DNA of 64,000 nt from Ptiloglossa arizonensis (Eukaryota > Arthropoda > Insecta > Hymenoptera > Colletidae). The notes below the pieces were generated by a model. The model did no database searches, was not told the DNA's origin, and saw only the letters and a program-made list of their open reading frames with translations. The position numbers and the translations under genes were made by a program. Positions 26,679-40,200 of this stretch are shown here, piece by piece. Position 1 is the stretch's first letter, and each line of letters opens with the position of its first letter. The stretch spans positions 9,763,105-9,827,104 of the forward strand of contig NC_135052.1 of the NCBI RefSeq assembly GCF_051014685.1. The letters run 5' to 3'.

Positions 26679-26684
26679 TAGAAT

Positions 26685-29600
26685 CATCGTGAGATAATAA
26701 TTGTACAAGGTTACGCTCGAAGTCTACAGAAGAACCGAAAAGATTACGTCTCGCAGTAGTTTAACGATAATTCTGTTTCGAACAGTTTGATTGGCCGTGT
26801 ATAATTTCACGAAATGTTTATAATTTACAATTTCACGCAAAACTGCGTCATTCGTAATCGGTAATGGTTTTCGATTTGAGAAATTATTCGACGCGAAGGT
26901 GTCGAGTACCGAAGTTCGTGTTGCATTAATGTCCGAACAAGTACCAAATAATCAGCGGTTTCCGTTGAAAGAAGTCGAGTGTAATCAAAAATTGCATTTG
27001 AAAGTACAAGAGCGACAATCGTGGCCCGACTCCGGACGAAAACAGTCCTCTTAGCGCGATTTTACAACGGTGGTGCAATGTCTGTGGATTCGTGTCGGGG
27101 GTTTCCGTAACTTTCGAATGAAAATTTCATGAGCAGTCGTCACATATCGAATACTGTTTGAGGACAGTCAATAAACAATGTTGCGAGGGTGGCGCGCGAA
27201 TCGAGTGGAAAACTCCCTCGAGTAATTTGTACGTCGGCTGTTTGTAAAACCGTAATTCCTTGTGAGTTTGCGACGGCCACTTTATCCCTTTGAATCTTTC
27301 TCGAGAGGCGTGGTCCGTGGACACTTTTCTCGGATATTTAGTTTAGTCGTTAAAGGTCGCATCTGTTTACGGATCCTGAACAAATATTACCGCGCAGCGA
27401 CGAGGCGGAGGACAGTTCTTTGAAAATTTTTTTAAATATCGTGTATGCGCACTTGTGTTTCCCTGGGTGTATCAGGAAATTGATAGGAAATGCATTTTGT
27501 TTTTTCGATCGTATTTGCTCTCGAAAATCGTACGCATGCTTTTCGACGTTTAATCTGTCTGTTTGCCCAAGATTTACGAGAATATCGGAAAATAGAAACG
27601 TTAGCGTGTACCGTGTAGCAGTGTACCGAAACATTTGAATTGCAACGATGGATTATTTGTTGGGAAAATAATGGTTCTAACGAATATCACGATATTAATG
27701 TTTTTATTTCTCTTTTGTAGTCGGTTCGAGGTGATCGTGTCGAGTTTGAACACACGTTTGCGTGTTTGTTTATTTTAAAATACGATTACGCAAGGTGGAT
27801 GGATGTAGAACAGGACAAAAGATAATTTAAGCGGTGGCATGTTTTGGTTGTTCATCGTCAATGAGAATGTTTGAAAGTATAATTTGGAATAATTTTGTGA
27901 CTTCGATTATGAAAAATACACCTTTAAGGAAGACAAGTATCGGAACGAATAATGCCTCTCGATTTGCAGAAATATCTCTCTTCTGTTCGAAGTTGTGTCC
28001 ATTTGAAATTGAAATCCGAATCGAAGTTAGATCCGATAGCAATATTGTGGCTGTAAATTCCCCTTTTATTTATTCCATTTACCTTCCTTGTATCTGTTGC
28101 GCGATAACGACGTTATTGTTAGCGACATCGGAAGGAATATATTCAACGACACGGTATTAGCATATTTTCAGTACCGATTTGAGACACTCGCGAATGAGAA
28201 GTAACAGCAACGCCTGGTTTCGTTCGATGGAAGCTGCAATTTACACGAGCAACTCGTTGAGTTATACTTGGCGTCGATGCGAACGTTTTCGTCTCTGTCG
28301 GTACAGAATTAGGATCATTCTGTGCAAAATCAAATCGCTTCGCGAAGATTTGATTATTTTTCCTTTCCCACCGTTTTCAGCGTCAGTTACAGAACTCAAT
28401 TATGTGCAATCAAGACGATGCTTGGAAGTCTCTCTGACAAAATGCTGGTAATAGAAAGCATGGTGAAACTGCGGCAGAGAGACGACTGGTTACGGGAGGG
28501 AGGTGTGTGAACGAAGAAGGGAATGCAGAAAGAGGATGACACGGAGAGAGATGGAGAGTGTGGTAGAGAGAGAGAGCAGGGAGGTAAGAGGCTAGCAATC
28601 TTTCACAAGTGGATTTTAACAGACGTAGAATTTTAATCACTTTCACGGAATTAAATTATACCGCACTGGTGAAGGCCGTGATGCGGCCAGAAACAGGATT
28701 ATTTTTCTCTAAACAGTGTAATTGAAATTGTGAAACGCGGGAGAAGGTTACGGTGATTTGTACACCGGTACCTATCGAGTTTACGAAACTTAACGTCAGA
28801 CATTCCCGATTATCGTTAACCACGTGTACGATCGTTACTCGTTACTTCGTCTCCATTAACCGGAATTTCGTTTCGATGTTACGGGCACGCTGCATTTTTA
28901 GCACGCGAAGAATAATCGATCAAGATTATGGGTACGCGACTGGAACATTGTGCAACATTCCGTTTCCATTACGCTTGCATTTCGACTAGAATACCGACAG
29001 TTTAGTCTCGACCGAATTGTCATTCAGACTAAGGAAAGTTACCGGAAGCGGTCTACCAATGCCTGGTCGTATATCTTCAGAGGTTACCTCGAAGGTTGAG
29101 ACGTCCGATGCGTAGCACGGTTTTAGTTGTAATAATTAATACTGTTGGCATCCTACACCGATATCAAGCTGAATCTTTACGAAATACGAAACAATACTAA
29201 CGTTTGAAGATATAATTACTCGTATAATAATTAACTCTTCTGAGATTAAAAGGCAATTGTAATGGTATCGAACAACGGGAACTGGTAATTGTAATTTTAT
29301 TTGCTGAAATTTAAAACATACTGCGAAATTTACGATATAAATATATTACGGTAATATCGGTGACGAGAGTGTACATAACGAATTGAGTATCGAGAAGACA
29401 CGGACGATAAATTATTCCTCTTTCGTCGTTACAGATTTATCGTTTAAGGTAACAGCGAAATCGTGTCACTCTAATTAACTTATCTCCGCGGGATTATATT
29501 TTACACGTTCCACGTTCCTTCGTGGATCTTTCGAAGATCGTTTCTGTTTTCTTTTGAACTAGAAGGCTGAAATAAAATTACTCGTAGAATTTTCGAGAAG

Positions 29601-30344
29601 CTTCTCCTTGTCGCATCATGGTTTCCCTTGCACTTTGTAGGCGCGTGTACGATCTTGGTAAAATCCCACGGGATAGTTTTTCTTTTCCCCTTCCTTTGCC
29701 GACAAGCTGTCTTCCGCTATTTTTTCCCGGGACAGGCAGCCTGCATAAAATACCTTGGCGCTGTGGTAAGGCCGGATTTAATTAAGGGTCTAACGTTGCA
29801 CATGCAATGTTTACTTGGCAGAGTATCGCGGGTGCATAATGAAATGCATAAATAGATGTCATTTTCGACTCGTTTTTCTTTTTCTCTTTGGCGTTTCACG
29901 AGGTTAACGAGTGATCGCGCGAAATGGGCGCGCGTGTGGCACGCGCGCATCAACTCACCTGACTTCGGTTCGTTGAATTTTCATTGCGTGAGATTCCCCG
30001 ATTATGTTCCACGAGACATTTTACGCGTAATCGCGAGAAATCGTGTCTCAACTTGTAACCTTTATCGACCACGATAAGTCGAATTCTTTGTTAAGGTCGA
30101 AATTACCATCGATTAGCAATATCTATGACGTAATTTACGCTACGGTTTACGCGATAAGTTCGTCTTGTTTATATCACGAGTTGCACACCTTTTTTCTTCG
30201 TTTCGTTCTTCATTGTACCGCTAACGTTGTCGGATAGTAGTGGAAAACGCTTTACAGAAATACGCATTAATAATCGGACAATATCAGAAGTGCGACAGAT
30301 GAATTAAACGACGTTCATTGTGCGAACGTAACGAGGGCAAGGAT
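26685..30344. other. Non-coding stretch with a GA-rich tract
   Basis: No recognisable gene. Frames of up to 108 codons (27834-28160) lack known motifs. The main feature is the purine-rich GAGA-type tract listed separately. Confidence 0.45.
28491..28596 (+). promoter_or_regulatory. Purine-rich GAGA-element cluster
   Basis: Over about 100 bp the plus strand is nearly all purine, with several GAGAG runs. GAGAG is the known core of the insect GAGA-factor (Trithorax-like) site, which marks open promoters and Polycomb response elements in flies. Whether it acts so here is inference; it may simply be a degenerate GA microsatellite. Confidence 0.35.
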
Positions 30345-30890
30345 TGCTCGGAACTGCTTTCGAAGATGTACAAGGTGTGCGGTGAAATTCGCGACCAACA
30401 ACACGGAGCAATATTTTCTCGCTGGAGATTTTGTTCTCCGTGAAATCGATTTTGGAAATACGAACGATGCAGTGTAACGTGTTTAACGCGTCTGTCCATT
30501 ACTTACTATTTCTACTTGCACTGGGATATGTAAACATTGACCATAGTATTGTATTATTTGCTTTTCGTCGATCATGCTATCTACTACCTAGTTAGAACCA
30601 ACTGAAACGCATAATATCATACCGCCGTCAATGTTTGCAAACTTCAGTGCAAGTAGAAATAGTGAGTAACGGGCAGACGTGTTAACCAATTCGCATTCAA
30701 TTGTAGCCGTATCCGATGAATTTTCAAAATCGAATTTCTCGAAAACGAAGCTCGGTATGAAACATTTTTGCACCGATGTTCGAGCCATTTTTACACGAAG
30801 AACAGCTCCCTGCTCGTTTGTATCGCGAATTTTTCCACATTCTGTGTACTCGAGCGTTTAAAATATTTGTTCCTGTTGCTGTAGAACTGA
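30345..30890. repeat. Long imperfect inverted repeat (foldback/hairpin)
   Basis: The core arms 30481-30561 and 30609-30686 are reverse complements over about 80 bp, around a 47-nt spacer. Within them ACTATTTCTACTTGCACTG (30505-30523) is matched exactly at 30645-30663. Similarity continues outward at lower identity (for example AAATCGATTTTGG near 30444 against the complement of a block near 30720, and GAAATTCGCGAC near 30385 against GTATCGCGAATTTTTCC near 30820). Most core differences are transitions, so an RNA would pair through G-U. No TA-flanked ends were found at the outer limits. Alternatives are a decayed foldback element, an inverted duplication or a hairpin-RNA locus. Confidence 0.75.
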
Positions 30891-33800
30891 CAAGCAACCG
30901 CATCAGATCCGTAATGTTTTTTCGTACGGTAAATTATACAAGATCGATACAACTGGTCGAACGATAATTGTAAAGCGGGTACCGTAAAATCTAGCGTACT
31001 GTAGAATTGACGATCGAGAAGATGTAAGGTTCTTTGTCGTCCGGTTGAAAAGATTCTCCTTGCAATTTTAATCAAAAACAAAATTCTCTAGTCTTACGAT
31101 AAATTTGATTAATTTTTGGTAAGATTAGTCGCTCGACGGTTCGTTGCATCTGCGGGGAAAAAACTGTTTGATAAATCAGTGTGTCTATCCTTGCAACTGG
31201 ACGTATCGATTTATCGTACGATAAATCGTTACGACTGTTTGGCGCACGATAGTCGCGATACCGATTTTGAAGTATGCGAGTTATGCACGGATTATTTGAT
31301 ACGACTGATATCGTACCGTTGATCGAATCGAACGTCGAATTTCGTTTCTAGCTTGTGTCAAGCGTTCTAGTTTTGTTTTTTGTTTTTTTTTTCGTTTGTC
31401 TCTTGTCCGACGGTATACGTACACTGTATCGTAGCAATGGACGGATAATCTAATACGCGAATCAACGTCGATTGAATTTCCAAGTTTTCGCGGTGGAGCC
31501 AGCTCTTAAATAAAACGCGTATCCAATTAGCCACCAGAGGCAAGGCGATAGGACAGAAGTGCACGTGTTGGACAGAGAGATACAAAACTTGCGACAACAA
31601 GTCGACTTCTGCGACCTTAATTCCTCCCTCGATTAATTGGCTGGCATATGAACGTGGCCGGCAGATGTTCCTCCAAAATAACACGTTCTTACTGTCGGTA
31701 TTGTAATTCCCAAATTGAAGTTCTTCGTTCGAGGTATTAACAAAGTCTGTGGCTCGTATTGGACACTGAAATACTTAGTACGAGAACGAAGGATCTGCAA
31801 GGTGTTCCATAAAATGTTCACCAGCAGGTACCATGCCCGATTCAAGTGCACGGTTCTTCGTCTGTGGTTCGTTATCGCAATCGCAGAACACGCGACACAT
31901 CGATCGTTCGAATTTCCTATTTTGTTTTTTTTACAGGCAAATTACACGCCTCGTTTTTAAAGTAACGAACCATCCATTAATTCGATCGAAACGTATACGA
32001 TCGATGCTCGTTGAGAGTTTACCGACTTTTCGACACGCTCGGTTGGTACGACCTTCGAGATAAACAATTTCTGCGAGTAAACATTTGCTCCCGGAAACAT
32101 CCACGCCGCACCAAGTTTGTTTGAGCGAAGTTGTCTCTATCGCGATTCGTTTCACGAAATAATTGTAGAGGGACGTTGAGGCTAATCGGGGGACTTCCGG
32201 GTCGAAATCGCAATTTGCCGCGAAGAGGATTCGCGTCGCGTCGCGTCGCGTCGCGTCCCGTATTCGTACTCCTTGCCGATTATTCGTGAATCCCAAGCTG
32301 CACCGAAAATGGCGCAAGTGGATCCGCACTCACGGGTGGGTCCACATTTCCTGTTGCTGGCCGGTGTCGTCCGAGAAATTACTAATGAGGAAACTCCGCG
32401 GACCTGGTTCTTCAATTTCTCGCGAAATTCCCCCTCCCGTGGAATTTACAGCCGTCGTTATCGAGTTTCCGCCGTTTGAAACTGCGACCGCCAAAAAAAT
32501 TAACTACCTTTCGCCACTTAGCCACGGTCATATTTCCCTTGGCGTCGCGTCCGGCCATCATTCTCGATCGAAATTCACGCGCCGACGATTCCTATTGCCG
32601 CCGGTACACCCTAATGCGCGTGAAGCGAATCTAATTAATCTATCTCGACAATTTACTTACGAATTGGCTCGGAGAACGGGTGAAAATTATTTTTACACGA
32701 GCAAGCACACACGCTGGATGGTATACCTGAGAGATGAATCGTATCGACGAAACGACGAGCGATAAAAATAAAACAATGCTACCTATGTCGCAATTAATCA
32801 CTTCTATGTACGTTTACGAATTTACAGAACGGCAGGTGTTCCTTTTTTTTATCACGGAGTACTATATTTCGTATACGATACGTTGATCAAAATGGCTCTT
32901 CGTTTTTCGAAACGAAGTAGACGGTGTTTCAATAATTTTGGTTCCGACCAAGAAGACTTTTCGTTCGTCAAATACGTTCTCGGTGCAGTAATGTTATCAG
33001 TCGTTTGTTTACGAGATACGAAATTCTAACGCATGGTGAATTAATTTTGTGAAAAATTCTCAGCTTTTCGGTATACGAATAGACCCAGTGATTTGCATCA
33101 CTCGTGGTAGGTTAGATTAGTTTCTTTCTCTTCGGTCTTTCTCGATAGAGGCGATTCATATTTGTCGTAAAGCATAGAAATACTTTTAGCGTAGATTTTC
33201 ATCTTTTTAAATTTTCACGCTGTTAATGATTTCCTGTGAAACTTGAAGGGATGAGAGGGTTTTCCGAGTAACAGGGTGACTGCACTGTATTAGTATAAGG
33301 ATCGAAGGAATGCGTACTGGCGTCAGAGTGGCTTAGTGGCGACTGCGAACGTGCGCGTGTGTGTCTATACGTGTCTCGGGCTGAGTGTTTTTAAGGGTGG
33401 TCATTGCGTCGTAAAAGTGGCATTTAAAGCAACGTTTGAGAGAACACGGCGAGCAAAGTGAATTCGTAGCAAATATTTGGACAGAATATTAGGGAGCGAA
33501 CTGTGAAAAGAAAGAAAATAATAATATTCATTCTATTTCCCTCTTCTTGTATCGATTATATCGTCGACTACAATTTTTTTTCTCTTGATTCGGAGTATCC
33601 GATATATACGATTAAGAAGAAGAATCGTGATATTCTTTATCAAAGCTTTCTATCGTATTTTACGTTTTACAAAAATTTCTTTGTATAATATTTTTCCACC
33701 AAAATATTTATTTCGACCAGGTTGCAACAGTCAAACTACCGTCGTTCATTTCGGTCGTACCTGATCGAAAACTTTATTTGCGAACAAACAGTCGTGTGTT

Positions 33801-36100
33801 TTATTCAAAGTAACATCTGTTTTCGCGCGAAATGGATGCCCCAATTTTTTAAATCCAAATTCTCCGATTTTCGACGCGACGAACGATCTTGTACCATCGG
33901 TTACGAGCATTGCAAAATGCGCCAATTTCTTCGAACGAAACACAGAAACTTGTTTCGAGACCCTCTCGAACCTGCGACACGAAATTGATTATCTTAATTA
34001 TATACAGGCGAAAATTGCAGGCATTAGTCAGTCAACGTATGCACATACAGAACTTTATTCCTGCGATCAATAATCTGAGCACTCATCGTTCCGTTTAATC
34101 GAAGCCCCGCAACTTCGTGATCGTAGTTGTTAACTACATAATTGCCCTAAAACTCCCTCTTAGTATAACTACGATAAGTGTTTACGGGTATCTTGAAGGC
34201 AATTGTGGGTACTCGATGAAAGTACAACCGAAGTGGAAACTGTTCAAACAACGCGATATGATTGCAGCTTCGAGGCTCGTAGTTCTGCCTCTTCTTCATC
34301 GTCCCCATTTTTATTTCTTCGAGAAGACATTTAGCCTCTTGACAATTTCTTCTCCACCCTCGTTTAACAACATTTTCAAGACTAAACGTCATCCCTCAAA
34401 GACCGATTATTTCGCTCTTCGGGTAAAAAGTTATCAAAAATGTTTTACGCAAATACTTTTAGAGGGATTGACCGATTTCTGAATAGACGAATCATCGTAA
34501 GAACGACTCTGATAACTAAATTATTAAAATAATAAAATAATGAAATCATATTACATCGTATTCGCATAAATAGTTTAACGTACTCTAAGAACTCACCCTT
34601 TTAACGGAGAAACGTGTCAATTTATATTCTATTGAAACAAGGAGTACGTGTAATTAACCCGTAACGATCTGTTAGGTTATCTTAGACACGAGAAACTATT
34701 AACAGTGCCACGCGTGTGCATACCTGACCGAAAGTGTTCGTCGAATTATTTTGCGCCACCTACAAGTGTCAATACAAATGGAAAACATCTGAAAATAAAT
34801 CATGTGATCGGTGAACGATCAGTTGCCAAGAATTTGGCCCGAATTGACATTGCATATTTCATTCGAAAATTAGCTGCAGAAGCTACTGTCAAGTGTTCGT
34901 ATTCTCCATCGGAACGCCCTCCAGGTTTCATTACTTCGGTGTAAGCTCGCTGCGAATTGCGTAGGCATTCGAGGAAATGTTCAGCGCTGCATATTTAGGG
35001 TCAAAAGTTTCTCGGAAAGCTCCAGGTACGATGTAATGGATTCAGTCGGATTAGCCGAAATTCGAGTGTGTATATGACATGCGCTGAAAATTGACACTGC
35101 GCCTGCTAACGACGTGTTGCGCTAACCTTAATGAGAATTCACCTCTAGGCGCTGTTTCGCGTAACGATGCCGTGGTATTTGTGGGCCACGTTGTTCGCGA
35201 TGAGAAAGACTCGCGTGTCGTTTAACACGTCCAGCACGACTTGATACCGCTACTCGTTGCATTATTTTCAGCATCGTATAATACTTAACTGACCTCGCCG
35301 GCCGCGTTTCGTCTAATTTCTTCTTAAAGTGACTGCTCTTAGCGGAAGAAAGGAGTTTGCGTTGTCCTCTCCTTCGAACGTGTATCTTTTTAGGACACTA
35401 TTTTATTTTTACTTTCGAGCTACGACACGTTGATACGGCAAGATAATTCAAGTACCATCTGTCACTTGCTTCGCGTCTCTTTAATTATTATCGATTGAAC
35501 GTTCAACGTTAATCCTCATAGACGATCGTGTTCTTTCTCCCGCTGAGAAACATGGACACCGCTACGGCATCTCTAACCTGATTCGATTTATTATTGCAAT
35601 CGGACCGATTCCTGTGCGCTTGTCACTTATTCGTAGAAGTAATCGAAACATATCCGGTTCGTTCTCATCCTTCGTAAATCGATCGACGACTCGTCAGGAA
35701 AAATTTCTGCGAATCAGCATTCACCGATTCTCCTATCTCGATCGTCGAATCCACCCAAATTGAAGTACTCGTGTTCCGTTGTATCGAAAATTCGCTCAAA
35801 CAATCGAGACCAAAGACTCGCGATAATTAACGAGGAAATACGATTTGTGTAAATGTATCCGTTACATCGATTCGGATAATTATGAATTCTCGCCAAGCAT
35901 CGAAGACAATCACGACAATCTTGAAACTCGATTTTCGATCGATCGAAGCGCGATATCTGTAGGAAATCCGACCGGTTAATTGTATAATGTCGTCTGTTTA
36001 ATTTTCATTCGTCCGTACCACTTCCGTGTAAAAGTTAAAAGTCTCCGTTGTGTAATCTATATTTCGAGTTTTCCTTATCGCGATCGTCCGAGTTTCTCCC
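30891..36100. other. Non-coding stretch with a CpG-rich island
   Basis: No recognised gene. The segment 32.2-32.7 kb is GC-rich and has a 159-codon plus-strand frame (32286-32765), but the minus strand is also open there and no domain is visible. The segment 33.25-33.50 kb is G- and T-rich on the plus strand (GTGCGCGTGTGTG) and resembles an untranslated first exon. Frames at 31.4-31.85 kb on the minus strand have coding-like composition but no identifiable product. Confidence 0.4.
32231..32255 (+). repeat. (TCGCG)5 microsatellite
   Basis: Five exact tandem copies of TCGCG, followed by a degenerate TCCCG. An all-CpG microsatellite like this survives only where methylation-driven CpG loss is weak, in keeping with the CpG-rich character of the window. 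Confidence 0.9.
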
Positions 36101-37162
36101 GCCAGTCCACGCAGTTGCAATGTGTGCTGGACCATTGCTTCTAGAAGTTTACTCCCGGAGTGTAATAAAAATGTTGCCCCGTCCGCTTTTCCCTCCACAT
36201 TGTTCTTTCGTGTGTTTGTTCTTGTAGCTGGGAGAAAAGTCCGTGGTCCTTCTTCGGACAGTTTCCAAGTCGAGAGTTAATTTTATCTTCGTCGGGTACC
36301 CGCTGTCGTATTCTGACGAATTATTTTCCTCGCGACAGAGGTGTTTACATAGTTCAAAGAAACGGCCTGGACAGGCTACAACGTTGATACGCCCCGCCGT
36401 TCTAACACTTTCTCATCGAGCGAAAAAGCGCCAAGTGTCTACCGACAGCTTTCTTCCCATGGAATTCTTTGTACGACGCAGAACATTATTTCGCGTCCCA
36501 GAGGCGTGGAGGCTACGCCCGCATAAAAGGTGGGCCGGTCTTTGAGGAAGTAGAGGCTGTTTCACTTTGAGAAATAAAGCGGGGATGACAATCGGTGACC
36601 AACACGCGTCTGAGGACCGACGCGCTCGGAGAAATCGAATCTCACGGTGTCTTCATGCTTGAAAATGGATTACCGACTGTGACATCGAGATCCACGATTT
36701 CGACGTTCGTTTCAACCGGAGCTTCGAATGTAATCGCATTGCCAATGCGATTATTCGGTTATCCATCGAATCGAATCATTTTTATCCTACCAATTCGGTA
36801 TATATTTTTTTTTTTTTTTCGTACGCGTTTGTAGTTTGTGTTTTTCGATCACCAGACTTGAAATTTTATTACTCCCGGACTTTTCAAATATCGAGAAACG
36901 GTATCGTTTAAAAACAGTTAATGGAAAGTGTCGTTTTGGGTTTTTTTGTACGAGTGGGAACAGTGCGCGCGCGAAACATTAAGGTAATTAAGTTTCGATC
37001 GCGAAGAAGTACGGCTCTCCCTGTATTATTATATTCGTATGGTTTATCGTTGTTTGTTCATTTTTAATCGAAGTCAAAATGTATAGCTACCTTACCGAGG
37101 AAGATTTCGTATTATCATCCCCGAAGTTATATCGTGATTGTTGATTCGTTTTTATTAACACC
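36101..37162. other. GC-rich segment followed by AT-rich filler
   Basis: The GC-rich part at 36.1-36.6 kb contains CATAAAAGG near 36521, a weak TATA-like match without a good initiator downstream. A T15 tract lies at 36805-36819. No gene is supported. Confidence 0.4.
36805..36819. repeat. T15 homopolymer tract
   Basis: Uninterrupted T run preceded by TATATA. No gene-derived sequence is attached to it. Confidence 0.85.
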
Positions 37163-37224
37163 AATCCGGTAAGATATACCGAGGTAATAGGTTTTTAGTA
37201 GACTACCTCGTAAGCTATCGGATT
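37163..37224. repeat. 62-bp imperfect inverted repeat
   Basis: AATCCGGTAAG at the left and CTATCGGATT at the right pair, as do GAGGTAATAG and CTACCTC nearer the centre, with small bulges between and a loop of roughly 12 nt. The length and bulged stem are microRNA-precursor-like, but the arms match no conserved insect microRNA that I recall, and the pairing is only moderate. Confidence 0.45.
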
Positions 37225-40200
37225 CAGCACAAAATGTTTCAAATAATGAGTCTCATGAAATCTTAGTCGCTAATGTAATATTCACTGTCTTCCCAACTTT
37301 CTGATCCCAGGACTCGAGCCATCAACCCCTCCAACCCGACTCCATGACTAAATAAGTTTTCAGTAGTTAGAAGATGTTCTTATACCGTATTAAACGGACT
37401 GAGTCAGTTTTACATCGTATACCTCCCGTTCAATTTGCTAACTTCCTAATATTCGTTTAATCTACCCAGGTGTATTCGGTATTCAAATGTCACGATATAC
37501 CGTTCAGTGACACAGTTTTCTAATTATTGTGAATTGTGTTCAGTGAATTCCATACGGTCGAATTGTATAAACACAATATATTACAAGGAGAACGAAAAAG
37601 CACCCTCGAGTTAAGAAGAATGTATCAGGCCTTACGAAGCCTGATTGAAACGTCTGATTCGCATTCCTTTCAGAACTGGTTTCTTTTCTCTACACAATAA
37701 ATTTAATGTACAATCTAAATTTGAAAAGTTACGTAAAATTAATACTCCTTTATGAATAGAAAAATTGTAGAAAAAGAAACTTTATTTAATATTTAAGTAT
37801 TTACACGTGTAAGTAATTCAAAGACACTGTTAACCAATCGTAATATACTCTTTCTCTAGTCTTTCTGTAGTCATCGGACACCATTTGATTTTTTCATCTC
37901 GAACGACCTATATTTTGAATCAATGAATATCAAACGGACAGTGAACCGACCTTGCAACTTAAAACGACGAGGTTGCGTACGCAAGTATTAAATTTTGATA
38001 AATGCCGAATGTCGGTAGTTAAATTTTATCAAAGAATTTAATTAAGTGGGTAATTTTGAATGTTCGTTTGCTTCGGCAATCTCGAACTAAGAAACACGCT
38101 GCTACGCTACATTCCCCCAATTTACTTCGTGTAATTCACGACAAACTCAGGGAGATCGTATAACTTCTGCTAACCAACCTGCAGAATCCTTTTAATTGAA
38201 TTCGACAGCTTTCCCAAGCATCGGGGAAGGAGGTGGCTGAAACTCTGCACTCCGTTAACAAATCAGAAACTAAAGAAACGGGTAAACAGCTTTAAAGCGC
38301 GGATGAGACAAAATCTGAGACAATCCGAACGTTAATCATTTAAACGCATAAATCGAACGCGGCGGTTCTAAGAAAACCAACACCGGTAAATCTGTTTAAT
38401 AAGGAAACATAATTACACAATGTAATTGCGTATAATTTAAAAAGAATCTTGCACGAACGAATTTTCTACAATTATCCGGTTCCTGTTCGAAATGCAGATG
38501 TCTACAAAAGATTCTTGTAATACGAAAAAGCAACTACCTCGATGGAAAACGAATAAGTGCGCGACAATGTGTATGCGTTGCAAGCGTAAAATAATATTAC
38601 CTAAATGCTCGTCTAAAGTGGTGTATTACCGTTTCGAAAGTATTCGTATGAAAAATAACCAATGCGATACAACAATGATCGAATATTCCAATAGATTCCG
38701 ATGCAAGTCCTCGAGCGAGAAAATCGTGTCCTTTAGCAAATTTTACAACGCGTACACATTGTAGAAATTTTTTCTACCGAGGAAAAACGCGTACGGGTCA
38801 GTTCGAGCCGCGTTAACTTTCCAAACTGTGATCGTACACCATCGGTACATCGTGTTCACGGAATTCGACTTAACCCGGAGTGATTTGAAACGAATGATTC
38901 GCGCTAGCCGAGTGAGACCTTCTCTGTACGCGGTTTCGGAGCAAACGTTCCGTACGAATTAACTGTCACCGTGATAAGAGTGTTTATCTCGCGAGTCACG
39001 AATGAAACGTTACTCGTTGTCCAGATAAAAATGTGCTCAACACCGGAGCTGATGACGAGTTATCGTCTCGCGGCACGTCTTCGTAAGAATAAAATCCTCG
39101 GAAATGTTCCCAGCGGTGGCTCGGTCGTTCGCCAACGCGACCGAGTTATATTTCGTCCGTTTGGAAGTTTTTAAAGTTTCGGTGGGGTCGTTCGAGGCCA
39201 TCGGAAGCTCCTTGCACGTAGCCGGTCTACCGAGAAAGGTATTCCTCCTTGGTTTGTCAATGGGTGGGAACCGAGTAGAGGAAGCACGCATGAGGGAGCG
39301 CCGTTCTGACCCCAGACGCGACTTTACGTGTCGTTGACTGCGCCCGAATATACACAACCTGCAGGAAACCCGCACGTGGGAACATCGTAGCTTACTTACT
39401 TAAGGATCTCTATTACAACATGGAAACAATTACGGCTCTCCTTGCTCGTCGCGCTATCATTTGTGTATCGTGAACAACGTTGTCTTGCATTTGTGGCATC
39501 GCCTCGGTTAATGTTCCGTCGCTGCATAAACACCCGGCGCTGCTCCTCTGCTCTTGTTTTTAAATTAATTAGAGAAAAGACAGAGACTACGTGGACCGTT
39601 GCGGTGAAAAATTGGAGCAGTATATGGATATATCGTTAATGCCGCGGCGCGCACTAATTTGCTTTCGACCGTGCTGCGAGAGAAATTCGAGACACTGTTA
39701 CGGATATATGTATTAATTTGTCAGAACTGTACCACGCGTGTCTTTTCGCTTCGTTCTCGCTAGAACGACTCAGCTAGTTGGCGGTCGCGCGGTTAACAAC
39801 CAACGACCGTCACTCTCATATTTGCGTACTCGGTGACACGTTCTTTGATAACGGGCTGCGTAAACACAATTTAAAAGTATTTATCAAACGTTTTTACCTT
39901 TGTTTCCCGTCCTCCTTCGCGAACGAATGTTAATCCGAAAAATACGATATACCGATGTAGAACGAGAAGGGTTTCTTAATTTTTCAACACGATCAATGGG
40001 ATGAATTCTAGGTAACGATTTCGAAGTTTCGTCGATATATTTATCGAACCTGTAATTAGTTTTATGGATCTCTTGCAAGGATAACTTTTAGCAATGATAT
40101 TGTTACGTTGTACCGGTTGGAAAAATTATACGACATTCCTTGAATTATTCTTCTTTCTTTGAAACGCGGCGATCTCAACGCGTAGATATTTGCATTCCCT

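Noticed and set aside
31367..31851. Two overlapping minus-strand frames with coding-like sequence
   Set aside because: They are in different frames with no clear splice link and no recognisable family; a conserved non-coding element is as likely.
33320..33345. AGTGGCTTAGTGG, resembling a tRNA A-box
   Set aside because: No B-box follows within tRNA distance and no cloverleaf forms.
37300..37355. tRNA-like B-box (GGCTCGAGTCC on the minus strand) with a possible A-box 30 nt upstream
   Set aside because: The A-box match is poor and no cloverleaf or acceptor stem can be drawn; at most a decayed tRNA-derived SINE.
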